Shown here: positions 27,130 through 35,315 of the stretch, one piece after another
How the letters are laid out: every line of letters starts with the position of its first letter
Numbering within the stretch: position 1 is the stretch's first letter
The notes under the pieces: model-generated
Database searches by the model: none
What the model was told of the DNA's origin: nothing
What the model saw: only the letters and a program-made list of their open reading frames with translations
From: CAZSDP01 sp964605665
GTDB taxonomy: Bacteria; Planctomycetota; UBA8108; UBA1146
Reading direction: 5' to 3'
NCBI GenBank assembly: GCA_964605665.1
Contig: CAZSDP010000018.1
Coordinates: 22,341-86,340 of the forward strand
Length of the DNA: 64,000 bases
Made by a program: the position numbers and the translations under genes

Positions 27130-28644
27130 ATGAGGCCGATGAAGAGTGAAGTTGATCGAGGAGCGCAGGCTCTCGTGCTCCTCATTTTGGCTCTCTTCTA
27201 TCTTCCTGCCTTGCGGTGGCTTCTTCAGCCAGAAGATGCGCTTACCGGAATCGGCTGGGAAGGTGCGCGTCAGGTTCTCTGGAATAGTCTGGCCGTCGCA
27301 GGTGGCGGAGCGCTGCTCGCTACCTTCCTCGGTTTGGTTCTGGGGGTGATGGTCTCGGCCTACCGTGTTCCATTCCGGGGATTCCTCTTCGCCTTATGGC
27401 TCGCTCCGCTTTTGCTTCCGACAGTGGTATTGACCACGGGAGCTCAGTCTTGGCTTGCGGATGGCCCTTTCGTCACTCTGGTGCGTGGATTACCCGGGGC
27501 CGTGTTCCTCTCTACTTTTCAGATGTATCCCTTGGTGTTTTGGGGGGTGGCGCGTGCATTGGGTGCGTTGCCTCGACATGAGCTCGCTTCGATGCGTCAG
27601 TTGCTTCCGCCTCACTCAGTGTCTCGCGTCCTCGCCAGGAGAATGTTTCCGATCGCGCTGCGGCTGGGCACGCTGGTGTTTCTGTTGCTGTTGCCTCGAT
27701 TGGAAATTCCTGCGTATACCGGAGTCGAGACTCTTGGACGAAGAACGCTGGCAGCATTTACTGCCTCGGGCAGCGACCTGGAAGGTTGGCTGTGGTGTGC
27801 ATGCTGTCTGCTGATCGCGTTGCCGGTTCTACCCTTTGCTTGTGCTCCGCTCGCAAGAGGAGCCGCTCCCTTCGACTTAGGCCGTCGCGATCGCTGGGCC
27901 CCCCGTTCGAGGCTCGTGACATCGGTAGCTTTGGGATTGGCGGTGATCCCCCTCTTTCTGTTTTTCGGTCTGATCGCTGACGCTGGTGGCGATGCGGTCG
28001 CGGGAGGGGCGGAAGCTTCTCGCTGGATTGGAGCCCTGGGAAGAGAGCTTCTTCGGGTGATTCCGTTGGGGCTTCTAATGGCATTTGTTGGCTGGAGGAT
28101 TGCGATAGGAACCTCGACCTGGACCATCGCATTCGCATCTGTTCCTCTCTTTATTCCGGGCTGCATGCCAGCATTGATTTGGTTAGAAGGCCTTGCGCCG
28201 CTGCTTCCTCTGGAGCTCGGAAAGACCGAGTTGCCTCTCAATCTCGCGCAGGCGACCCGATTTCTTGCAGTCTCGATCATCCTCGGTCGATTGTGTGATC
28301 GAGCGATTCCGCAGGCAGAACGATCCGCTGCGATGTTGCTTCCCCCGGCAACTCGCCGAAAGTCAGTGCTGTTACCGAGAGCGCTGAGCACGCTTGCCAT
28401 GAGTTCGACGCTGTTGACTCTTTGGTTCCTTGGTGAGGTGGAGAGTGCAGCGCAAGTGGTTCCGCCGGGGCGCTTACTCCCAGGAGTAGAACTGCATCAG
28501 CTCTTGCACTATCGCTACGACGTTCAAGCTGCGCGCCTATCGCTAGTACTGGGCGTCGTCTCCGGTATTGCAGTGGTGGTCGTTGGATTTTTCGGGCGGT
28601 CTTTGGAGCAAGCGCAACTCAAGGGACTGGAGTCTGGATCATGA
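27130..28644 (+). CDS. Iron ABC transporter permease (FbpB-like)
   Basis: A 504-residue membrane protein with about 12 helices, built of two BPD-type permease halves as in FbpB/AfuB/ThiP-like permeases (LWNSLAVAGGGALLATFLGL in the first half; ALIWLEGLAPLLPLELGKTE in the second). ATG 27130 is preferred; ATG 27139 and an upstream frame are possible. The EAA loops are degenerate. Its stop overlaps the ATPase start by ATGA, which ties it to the iron import operon. Confidence 0.87.
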   Translation: MRPMKSEVDRGAQALVLLILALFYLPALRWLLQPEDALTGIGWEGARQVLWNSLAVAGGGALLATFLGLVLGVMVSAYRVPFRGFLFALWLAPLLLPTVVLTTGAQSWLADGPFVTLVRGLPGAVFLSTFQMYPLVFWGVARALGALPRHELASMRQLLPPHSVSRVLARRMFPIALRLGTLVFLLLLPRLEIPAYTGVETLGRRTLAAFTASGSDLEGWLWCACCLLIALPVLPFACAPLARGAAPFDLGRRDRWAPRSRLVTSVALGLAVIPLFLFFGLIADAGGDAVAGGAEASRWIGALGRELLRVIPLGLLMAFVGWRIAIGTSTWTIAFASVPLFIPGCMPALIWLEGLAPLLPLELGKTELPLNLAQATRFLAVSIILGRLCDRAIPQAERSAAMLLPPATRRKSVLLPRALSTLAMSSTLLTLWFLGEVESAAQVVPPGRLLPGVELHQLLHYRYDVQAARLSLVLGVVSGIAVVVVGFFGRSLEQAQLKGLESGS

Positions 28645-29240
28645 ACTCGCCACTGATTGTCGAGGCGTTGGAGACGCAACGAGGGGCATTTCGAGGTGGC
28701 CCCTATTCTTTCCAGCTAACGGCGGGAGACTTGCGAGTGCTCCTCGGTGCAAATGGTTCTGGCAAGAGCACTCTACTGGAGACCCTCGCTGGGCTGTGTA
28801 CCCCAAAGTCTGGAGGCGTTCGTTATGGAGACCAGGCTTGGCAAAAGGACTCCGTGGGGATCGCCCCTTATCAGAGATCGGTGGGGATTCTTCTTCAGGA
28901 GCTGGGACTGTGGCCGCATCTCACGATCGAAGCGCAGGTGCAGCTCGTGGCAAAGGTAGAGAAGAGCCAGATTTCCCAGTGGGCGAAGGAGCTCGAGCTC
29001 ACCGAGTTGCTATCTCGTCGACCTGCCGAGTTATCGGGAGGAGAGGCGCAGAGAGCTGCTCTGCTTCGAACCTTGGCGGCAGATGCCGCGGTGTTACTTC
29101 TCGATGAGCCGGTGAGCGATCAGTTCGAGACAGCAGAGCAAGCGGTGTGCGACGTGGTGGAGAGTGAAGCGAAGAGAGGGAAGATCGTTTTGATCGCGAC
29201 GCATCGCGATTGGCCTGGAGGAGAAGAGTTGCGGTGGTAA
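28641..29240 (+). CDS. ABC transporter ATP-binding protein (FbpC-like, short)
   Basis: A 199-residue ATPase with Walker A LGANGSGKST, LQELGLWPHLT after the Q-loop, signature LSGGEAQRAALLRTL, Walker B VLLLDEP and H-loop IATHRD. It lacks the C-terminal regulatory domain of full-length FbpC (~350 residues), so it is a minimal ATPase. The Asp after the Walker B Glu-Pro region reads SDQFE rather than the usual SALD, a degenerate D-loop. The ATGA overlap with the permease places it as the last gene of the iron operon. Confidence 0.9.
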   Translation: MNSPLIVEALETQRGAFRGGPYSFQLTAGDLRVLLGANGSGKSTLLETLAGLCTPKSGGVRYGDQAWQKDSVGIAPYQRSVGILLQELGLWPHLTIEAQVQLVAKVEKSQISQWAKELELTELLSRRPAELSGGEAQRAALLRTLAADAAVLLLDEPVSDQFETAEQAVCDVVESEAKRGKIVLIATHRDWPGGEELRW

Positions 29241-29333
29241 ACGTCAGATCCGAACTCTAGGCGCGGTAATCAGTTCCTGCGAAGTCACAGCCGTTTTAGA
29301 TTTGTTTCATCGATCAACTGAGCTGACGGACCC

Positions 29334-29381
29334 TTGACTCGCTTCGTCGACCCTCCTAGCTTGCACCTAGGTTCTAGGGTG
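29334..29381 (+). promoter_or_regulatory. Sigma70-like promoter with a dyad at the transcription start
   Basis: TTGACT (29334-29339), a 17-base spacer and TAGCTT (29357-29362). Immediately downstream, CACCTAG-GTT-CTAGGGTG (29364-29381) is an inverted repeat with one extra G, placed over the expected start site, so it may be an operator. The leader to the cohesin-like gene would be about 140 bases. Confidence 0.5.
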
Positions 29382-29507
29382 TGAAATCGACTCTCCACCG
29401 GGAGATCCGAGGGCGAACTGCCCGTATCCGCCTATTTGATTAACTCTGCTCGTGACGCAATTCGACGTCGACGACAAGCATTTTCTGATCTTGAGGGGAG
29501 AACTCGT

Positions 29508-30860
29508 ATGCTCTGCCACTTTGCACGCTTTTTGCTCGGTCTCTTCGTCACCTGTTCAATTTTCACTTCGATGACTTCTGCCCAGACCGCAGTGCTCTCG
29601 GTAGAGCCCATCTTCCAACCAAACCCGACTGTGCTCTTGCCGGGAGGACAGTTGAGTGCGCATGTGCTTCTCGACAACTCCGAGGCCGTTCAAGGTTGGT
29701 CTTACGGGATTTGTAGTGACCCTACGCTTCTCTTGATCGATGGCTTTGAAGATGGCGCTGCGACTCAAGTGGTCAACAACGGAGGCCCGCCCGACTTCAA
29801 TGAGGTCTCGGCATTCCCGGAGGGTATTACCGTGGGAGTGGTCATCAGTTTCACCGGAGCTGCGACTCTGCCTGCTGGAGTCGATGCTGAGCTGCAAACG
29901 ATCGATTACACCCTCGATCCTTCAGTGATGCAGCCAGCTGCTGGAGATCCAGACTTAGAGACTGTGATCATCTCGTGCGATACCATCGGATTTCCTGCTG
30001 TTCAAACGGTGGTGGTTGCCAATGGGGCGAGTGTGACTCCGGCTCAAGAGGGAACGTTCGTTGTGATTCCCGCGGAAGCAGAGTGCGAACTCACCTGTAT
30101 GGGCGGCGTCGACTTTGCTGAACTGGTTTGGAACGACTGCAATCCCGGTGGACCGGCTGATTACTACCTGTTGTTTAGAGACGGCGATCAGATCGCTCTC
30201 TTCGATGACGCCACGCAGAGCTTCTCCGACCTAGGGCTTGCACCAGGAAGTTATCACTATGAGTTGATCTCGGTGACCTTCCCGACCCCGACTTCTCCTC
30301 CACAGATTCTGCAAGGCTCCTGTGACGTCGATGTGATTCCGGTTTCGCTGACTGGGTTCTCTCCCGATCGAGGAACCTATCTTGGAGGGACTCCTATTAC
30401 GGTGACGGGGACGGGATTTCTCGCAGCTAGCGATACCACGATCGAGATATGTGGCCAGACTGCTCTCGACATCGTGGTGGTCGACGATTCGACGATTACT
30501 TGCACCACACCTGCAACTGACTTCATCGGATCAGTGAACGTCTCCGTTTCGAATTCGTTCGGAAACGACAGCAGTGGACCGTTCATCTATGGGTTCATCC
30601 GAGGGCAGATCACCGCCAACCTCACGATCGATCTGGAGGATCCGGTTTTTGCGCTCAATTGGATGTTCGGTGGAGGGCCTGCCCCCATCTGCCAAGACAC
30701 CGTCGACGTGAATGCTGACGGTTTGCTCGACCTTGCGGATCCGATCTATCTGATCGAGTACCTGTTCGCAGGAGGAATGGCACCCCCGGAGCCATTCAAT
30801 TCTCCTGGAGTTGGTGATCCCACCAATTCGATCGAATGTCTTCCGATGCCTCCTTGTTGA
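29508..30860 (+). CDS. Secreted cohesin-like / IPT / dockerin-like protein
   Basis: A 450-residue exported protein. ATG 29508 with GGGGAG upstream; signal peptide ~1-25 ending SMTSAQ. Residues ~28-185 are a cohesin-like beta sandwich (VQGWSYGICSDPTLL, VGVVISFTGAATLPAG), shared with the protein at 51684-53012. Next are an Fn3-like domain (~190-285) and an IPT/TIG domain (~288-375, FSPDRGTYLGGTPITVTGTGF). The C-terminus has two dockerin-like repeats: a first with the calcium loop lost (GQITANLTIDLEDPV) and a second intact (VDVNADGLLDLADPIYLIEYLF), then GGMAPPEP. It probably sits on the surface or in the periplasm; the binding partner is unknown. Confidence 0.85.
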   Translation: MLCHFARFLLGLFVTCSIFTSMTSAQTAVLSVEPIFQPNPTVLLPGGQLSAHVLLDNSEAVQGWSYGICSDPTLLLIDGFEDGAATQVVNNGGPPDFNEVSAFPEGITVGVVISFTGAATLPAGVDAELQTIDYTLDPSVMQPAAGDPDLETVIISCDTIGFPAVQTVVVANGASVTPAQEGTFVVIPAEAECELTCMGGVDFAELVWNDCNPGGPADYYLLFRDGDQIALFDDATQSFSDLGLAPGSYHYELISVTFPTPTSPPQILQGSCDVDVIPVSLTGFSPDRGTYLGGTPITVTGTGFLAASDTTIEICGQTALDIVVVDDSTITCTTPATDFIGSVNVSVSNSFGNDSSGPFIYGFIRGQITANLTIDLEDPVFALNWMFGGGPAPICQDTVDVNADGLLDLADPIYLIEYLFAGGMAPPEPFNSPGVGDPTNSIECLPMPPC

Positions 30861-30909
30861 TGTTCTGGAGAGATCGCCCATCTCCAAGGGGAGGGTGGAG
30901 AGGTTGCTG

Positions 30910-30939
30910 GTGCTCTCGGATGTGCTGCTTCGAGAGCAC
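30910..30939. terminator. Bidirectional hairpin between convergent genes
   Basis: GTGCTCTCG and CGAGAGCAC form a perfect 9-bp stem with a 12-base loop, between the cohesin-like gene (plus) and the LolD-like gene (minus). There is no T-run on either side, so it may protect ends or act with other factors. Confidence 0.5.
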
Positions 30940-31031
30940 AAGGTTGCAGCCTTCTTGTGCTCTGAGTAGCACTAAGACCTGTCGTCCGACTTCAATGATG
31001 GGCTGTCTAGGATGATCGCGTGATCTGGGAA

Positions 31032-31829
31032 TCACTCGAGGTGGTTTGCCTCATCGAGGGCCTGCGCTAGCGAGATCTTCTCGAACTTTCCATCGACCAT
31101 CACCTTTTGAGTTGGAGCTCGCTTGGCCAGACTCGGGTCGTGGGTGACGAACAAGAAGGTGGTCTTGTAGAGCTCATTCAGCTCAGTGAAAAGCAGATGC
31201 ATCGACTGGCTCGTTCTCGCGTCGAGGTTTCCGGTCGGTTCATCGCACAGGAGCAGGCGGGGCTTGTTCATCAGAGCTCTGGCGATGGCGACTCTTTGGC
31301 GCTCTCCACCAGATAGGGTCCCTGGCGACTGTTTTTCTCGCCCTTCCAGACCGACTCGTTTGAGGAGCGCTGCCGCACGGTCAGTAAGCTCTCTACGTTC
31401 TCTCCGATACTGGGCGGCGGAGCGGCAGATCATCGCGGGGAGCAGTACATTTTCGAGAACGGTGACATCAGGAAGCAAGTGGTAGAACTGGAACACAAAT
31501 CCGATGTAGTTGTTCCTGAGTTGCGCTCGCTGGTCTTCATTCATGTTCGAGGCTTCAACCGCGCCTCGGTCCAAATGGTAGATGACCTTGCCGCTTGTGG
31601 CAGTGTCGAGGAGTCCGAGGACGTTGAGGAGCGTGCTTTTGCCGACTCCTGACATCCCCATGACCGACACCATTTCACCCTCTCGCACCTCAAGGTCTAT
31701 TCCACGCAAAACCTGGATACGGCGATCGGCGAGTTCGAAGTCACGGCAGATCGAGCGTGCCTCGAGAACCAATGGTGCGCCAGAGCCCGATTCCGTGGTG
31801 GCGGTGGAGTGCGAGATTTCACTACTCAT
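31032..31829 (-). CDS. lolD: ABC transporter ATP-binding protein, LolD type
   Basis: A 265-residue ATPase of the LolD/MacB class. Walker A MGMSGVGKST, Q-loop FVFQFYHLLPDVTVLENVLLP, signature LSGGERQRVAIARAL, Walker B LLLCDEPTGNLD, and H-loop VTHDP are complete. With the LolC/E-like permease it would release lipoproteins from the inner membrane for transfer to the outer one. Its start lies inside the permease gene (8-base overlap), so the pair is co-translated. Confidence 0.88.
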   Translation of the reverse strand: MSSEISHSTATTESGSGAPLVLEARSICRDFELADRRIQVLRGIDLEVREGEMVSVMGMSGVGKSTLLNVLGLLDTATSGKVIYHLDRGAVEASNMNEDQRAQLRNNYIGFVFQFYHLLPDVTVLENVLLPAMICRSAAQYRRERRELTDRAAALLKRVGLEGREKQSPGTLSGGERQRVAIARALMNKPRLLLCDEPTGNLDARTSQSMHLLFTELNELYKTTFLFVTHDPSLAKRAPTQKVMVDGKFEKISLAQALDEANHLE

Positions 31830-33183
31830 GGTGGAGTGCCTTTACCGGATCACGACGTGCGGCCCAGAGCGCTGGGATTAAACTACCGAGGTATCCGAAG
31901 GCCAAAGCGGGGCCGAGGACGATGCTCCAGTCGGTGAAGCGCATCTTCGTGGGAATTCTGGAGAGGTAATACACATCGGGTGGGAAGAGACTCCAGCCCG
32001 TCGCTGCTTTGATGGCATCGTGAATCTCATTGATGTTCTGCACCAAGATAACTCCAGCGATCGATCCGACCACGATCCCGAGGAGGGTGAGGGCTAGGCC
32101 CTGTCTTAGGAACAAGGTGATGACTCCTCGACGTGTTGCCCCAAGTGACCGCAATACTCCTAAGTCCCTCGTCTTTTCGATGACCATCAAGGTGAGAATC
32201 AAGAAGATCATGATGCCAGCGAAGAGAACAATGAGGAGCATCATCACCGAGATAATACGCTTTTCGATCTCAACTGCTCTCAGCAAATTGCGTCGTTGGT
32301 CCTCCCAAGTTTTCACGACGACTTCATTCGTCAGCAGTTTTGGGGCGACATCGGTCTCGATGTTTCTCCGTACTTCGTCTGCGAATCGGTAGTCATCCAA
32401 CCGGATGGAGATGCCGGTGATCCGATCGTCGAAGAGATCTTCATCAAACAGATTGAGATAGCCAATCGCTGCTTGAATCGGCGTGAAGATCCACTTTTCG
32501 TCTTGCTCGAAAACGCCGGTACGAAAGGCGCCGACGACGAGGAACGTTTGAACCGTCACTTCCTGATCGCGCGGGGAGAAACTGGTGAGTTCCATGATGT
32601 CCCCGATGCGCGTCTGATTTCGACGGAGAGCTTCGATACCGACGACAATCGGTTGTGGCGGGCTCTGTCGACCGAACCCTTCGCTTTGGCTAGAGAAAGG
32701 GTTGAAGCTGAGACGTCGCCTTCTCTCGAGAGAGAACAATTGTTTGATCTCTGCATCTGTGAGAGGCATCCGAGAGTCAGGAAGGGTTGCGCTCTCATCG
32801 TCGATGAGGCGCTCCCACTCACTTTGTCGGAGTAAGAAACTCGCGAAGTCTCCAACCTTCGCCTCGGCGAGAGGATCGATTCCGCGAAGTTCACAAAATG
32901 AGACCGTGTTCGCTTTGTAGAGAGCTGGGGCAGTAATGTAGGGGGCCGCAGCTTCTACATGATCCAAGTCTTGGATCATCGCAATCGCGTCATCTGCTCC
33001 CACAAACGTACTGGTGTAGCGCCCGAAGACCGCGAGGTGAGACAAGCTGCCCCGAATGCGGTCACGCATCTCCTCTTTGAAACCCTCCATCACCGCAAGA
33101 ACTGAGATGAGAGAAAACACCCCGAAGGCCACGGCGAGAACGGCAGCGTAGGGGATCAATCGCCGGAAGACGTACCGTTTCAT
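31822..33183 (-). CDS. LolC/LolE-type lipoprotein-releasing permease
   Basis: A 453-residue FtsX-family permease: one N-terminal helix (IPYAAVLAVAFGVFSLISVLAV), a ~230-residue periplasmic domain, and three C-terminal helices (MMLLIVLFAGIMIFLILTLM, LALTLLGIVVGSIAGVILVQ, WSIVLGPALAFGYLGSLIPA). KTRDLGVLRSLGATRRGVI between the helices is the LolC/E signature. ATG 33183 is used; TTG 33204 would add QYHGFL, which also resembles the family N-terminus, and neither has a clear ribosome binding site. Confidence 0.85.
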   Translation of the reverse strand: MKRYVFRRLIPYAAVLAVAFGVFSLISVLAVMEGFKEEMRDRIRGSLSHLAVFGRYTSTFVGADDAIAMIQDLDHVEAAAPYITAPALYKANTVSFCELRGIDPLAEAKVGDFASFLLRQSEWERLIDDESATLPDSRMPLTDAEIKQLFSLERRRRLSFNPFSSQSEGFGRQSPPQPIVVGIEALRRNQTRIGDIMELTSFSPRDQEVTVQTFLVVGAFRTGVFEQDEKWIFTPIQAAIGYLNLFDEDLFDDRITGISIRLDDYRFADEVRRNIETDVAPKLLTNEVVVKTWEDQRRNLLRAVEIEKRIISVMMLLIVLFAGIMIFLILTLMVIEKTRDLGVLRSLGATRRGVITLFLRQGLALTLLGIVVGSIAGVILVQNINEIHDAIKAATGWSLFPPDVYYLSRIPTKMRFTDWSIVLGPALAFGYLGSLIPALWAARRDPVKALHHE

Positions 33184-33462
33184 CAAGAACCCGTGGTATT
33201 GCAAGCGCGTCTGTCCGTCCTGATTCGCTAGAGTTCAGTGGTTCGTTTTCGCTGCGCAGCGTTTTCTATTCGCAGAGGTTTTTCTATGGGCAAAGAGTCC
33301 TAAGGCACCCGCAGTTGAAGTGCAAGAGTTGTGCCTTCTGACTTTACGTCCCCGGTGTTCCTTGCTCTCCCCCGTTTGTATCTTACGGCAGAGGGCCAAA
33401 TTGGGACGAATTCCCCAGAAACTACGTTCTTTCCGAAGTATTCCGATTGTTTGGAATCGCTG

Positions 33463-33489
33463 TTGACGCCTTAGTTTGAGGAGTACAAT
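33463..33489 (+). promoter_or_regulatory. Sigma70-like promoter upstream of a folded non-coding segment
   Basis: TTGACG (33463-33468) and TACAAT (33484-33489) are near-consensus hexamers with a short 15-base spacer. No gene starts within 700 bases downstream, and a strongly structured segment begins right after the expected start at about 33496. Confidence 0.45.
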
Positions 33490-33495
33490 CAGCCT

Positions 33496-33713
33496 TTAGA
33501 GCTTGGCTGGAGATTTCACAGATCGAAGGCCATTGGGGAACTCCCTCGGGGAGGCGAGTTCTTGCGAAAAAGTTAGGCCTGCGAGCCAATTCGGATCCGC
33601 ATATTTGGGCACCTGAGATCGCTGGACGGTGTCCAGGTAGGCTTTTCAAGGCATGGAATTGTCTTTCCGGAGCGGCTTTGCAATGGCGGGCCCTGTTCTC
33701 CCTTTGCTGAGCT
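33496..33713 (+). ncRNA. Candidate structured non-coding RNA (class unknown)
   Basis: No convincing reading frame is present, but several pairings stand out. Hairpin 1 (33538-33561): GAACTCCCTC-GGG-GAGG-C-GAGTTC, ten pairs with one bulge. Hairpin 2 (33622-33636): CTGGAC-GGT-GTCCAG, followed by GTAGGCTTTT, so the RNA might end near 33646. If it is longer, ends pair at a distance: GCCATTG (about 33529-33535) with CAATGGC, GGAGA with TCTCC, and AGCTTGGC with GCTGAGCT (two G-U pairs), leaving an open internal bubble, somewhat like 6S RNA. It does not match tmRNA, RNase P or SRP signatures that I know. The strand is taken from the promoter. Confidence 0.35.
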
Positions 33714-33893
33714 GTTGAGTGGCTGAGCTGTTGAGTGGCTGAGCTGTTGNNNNNNNNNNNNNNNNNNNNNNNNNNNNNNNNNNNNNNNNNNNNNNNNNNN
33801 NNNNNNNNNNNNNNNNNNNNNNNNNNNNNNNNNNNNNNNNNNNNNNNNNGCTGAGCTGTTGAGTGGCTGAGCTGTTGAGTGGCTGAGCTGTTG
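33706..33893. repeat. 16-bp tandem repeat interrupted by the assembly gap
   Basis: The unit GCTGAGCTGTTGAGTG occurs at 33706-33721 and 33722-33737, with 12 bases of a third before the gap; after the gap it occurs at 33850-33865 and 33866-33881, then 12 bases of another. The phase and sequence are identical on both sides, so the array runs through the gap and its true copy number is unknown. The period of 16 is not a multiple of three, which argues against a coding repeat. Confidence 0.9.
33750..33849. other. Assembly gap of 100 N
   Basis: Exactly 100 undetermined bases inside the tandem repeat; the round size suggests a placeholder rather than a measured length. Confidence 0.99.
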
Positions 33894-34226
33894 CTGTTCT
33901 GTTGCTAAACAGCTGAGCATGGGGGGGCAGAAGAGTGACGCGTGATTCGCATCGATGGAAGATCGCTTCACCGGTGGGCTACGCCAAAGATCGGTAACTC
34001 TTCAGAGCTGCCGAGCTCACCCCACTCGCCCGGAAGGCGATCCTTGACGATCGGCCTCCGCGAATCACACATTGCCCTTTCGGTGGTGAAGAACCCAGTT
34101 TCGTGATCACGGTGCTGGAGAGTTCCCCCGAACGGGATCAGGTTTCTGATACTCAGGCTCTGATCGAAAGATCTGAGTTCACTTTTGAGCCGTATCAGAA
34201 CCTCATTCAAGAGAGGTAATTCACTG
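33894..34226. other. Non-coding stretch before the dehydrogenase gene
   Basis: About 330 bases in which I see no supported gene. Short frames on both strands lack family features or ribosome binding sites. The beginning (TGCTAAACAGCTGAGCA) contains a decayed copy of the repeat motif. The promoter of the following dehydrogenase-rnpA-yidD genes should lie here, but no clear hexamers stand out. Confidence 0.4.
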
Positions 34227-35315
34227 ATGCAGATACGAGATGTCCCCGTTGAGGGATACGAAAAGGTCGTGGTCGCTCAAGACTCCGAGTCTGGGCTCCA
34301 CGCGATCATCGCGGTTCACGACACCACTCTTGGGCCAGCACTCGGTGGGCTACGGATGTGGAGCTACCGCAGTGAAGAGGAAGCCCTTCGCGATGTGCTC
34401 CGACTCTCGAAAGGGATGACCTACAAGTCCGCCTGTGCGGACACGGGGCTCGGCGGAGGGAAAGCGGTCATCATCGGTGATCAAGCGACAGATAAAACAG
34501 AAGCTCGATTCCGAGCGATGGGGCGTTTTGTCGACAGTCTCCAAGGGAAGTACGTCACCGCCGAGGATGTCGGGATTGAGATCCGAGAGTTGGAATGGCT
34601 TCGACAGGAAACCGAGTACGTCACGGGACTCTCACGCAAGTCTGGTTCGAGCGGCAATCCATCTCCATTTACCGCTCGCGGAGTGATGCGTGGATTGCGC
34701 GCATGTGCTGAAGAAGCGTTCGGCACCAGTCGCCTCGATCACTTTCGCTTCGCATGCCAGGGACTGGGGAATGTTGGCGGTGAAATCGTCAGAGGACTCT
34801 CGATCCTCGGGGCCTGGATTTATGTCTCTGACATATCAGATGAGCGCTGTGAGCAGTTTCAAGCGCTCCCAGGTGTCGAAGTGGTGCCCCTCGACGATAT
34901 CTATGATGTCGATTGCGATTTCTTCATGCCGTGTGCGTTGGGTGGAGTACTGAACAAAGAGACGATTCCAAGACTCAAAGCAAAGGTCGTGGCGGGTGCT
35001 GCAAACAACCAGCTTCATGACGCGGAAGATGGAGACCACCTCGCCGAGCGAGGAATCCTCTATGCACCGGACTACGTGATCAACGCGGGCGGAATCATTA
35101 ATGTGTCGATCGAAGTCTCGCCCGGCGGCTACAACGAACGTCGCGCAGTCGAGAAGATCGAGAACATCCATACCGCGCTCAAGGAGATCTTTGCGACGGC
35201 TCGTAGAGAAGGAACGACTCCAGAATTGGCAGCCAATCAGGTGGCGGAGAAGCGGATTCAGGAGGCTCGCGCAAAGAAGATCCAAGGGGCACCGAATCCG
35301 GCCACTTCTCCTTGA
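34227..35315 (+). CDS. Leu/Phe/Val dehydrogenase (Glu/Leu/Phe/Val dehydrogenase family)
   Basis: A 362-residue NAD-dependent amino-acid dehydrogenase that interconverts branched-chain or aromatic amino acids with their 2-oxo acids and ammonia. Substrate motif GPALGGLRMW, Lys67 (KGMTYKSA) and Lys79 in GLGGGKAVI are the family's binding and catalytic lysines; the Rossmann part begins at CQGLGNVGGE. NNQL and NAGGIINVSIE near the end are typical of leucine dehydrogenases. ATG 34227 has GAGAGG upstream. The last ~15 residues, rich in Lys and Pro, are extra. The stop overlaps the rnpA start codon. Confidence 0.9.
   Translation: MQIRDVPVEGYEKVVVAQDSESGLHAIIAVHDTTLGPALGGLRMWSYRSEEEALRDVLRLSKGMTYKSACADTGLGGGKAVIIGDQATDKTEARFRAMGRFVDSLQGKYVTAEDVGIEIRELEWLRQETEYVTGLSRKSGSSGNPSPFTARGVMRGLRACAEEAFGTSRLDHFRFACQGLGNVGGEIVRGLSILGAWIYVSDISDERCEQFQALPGVEVVPLDDIYDVDCDFFMPCALGGVLNKETIPRLKAKVVAGAANNQLHDAEDGDHLAERGILYAPDYVINAGGIINVSIEVSPGGYNERRAVEKIENIHTALKEIFATARREGTTPELAANQVAEKRIQEARAKKIQGAPNPATSP

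Noticed and set aside
27612..28400. Minus-strand frame of 262 codons opposite the iron permease
   Set aside because: Antisense to a membrane protein with coherent helices and operon overlaps; composition is Arg/Ser/Pro-rich without motifs.
33706..33893. CRISPR array
   Set aside because: The units are directly adjacent 16-mers without spacers and no cas genes are nearby.
33573..33971. Minus-strand frame running through the N gap
   Set aside because: Its openness is an artefact of undetermined bases and a tandem repeat whose period is not a multiple of three.
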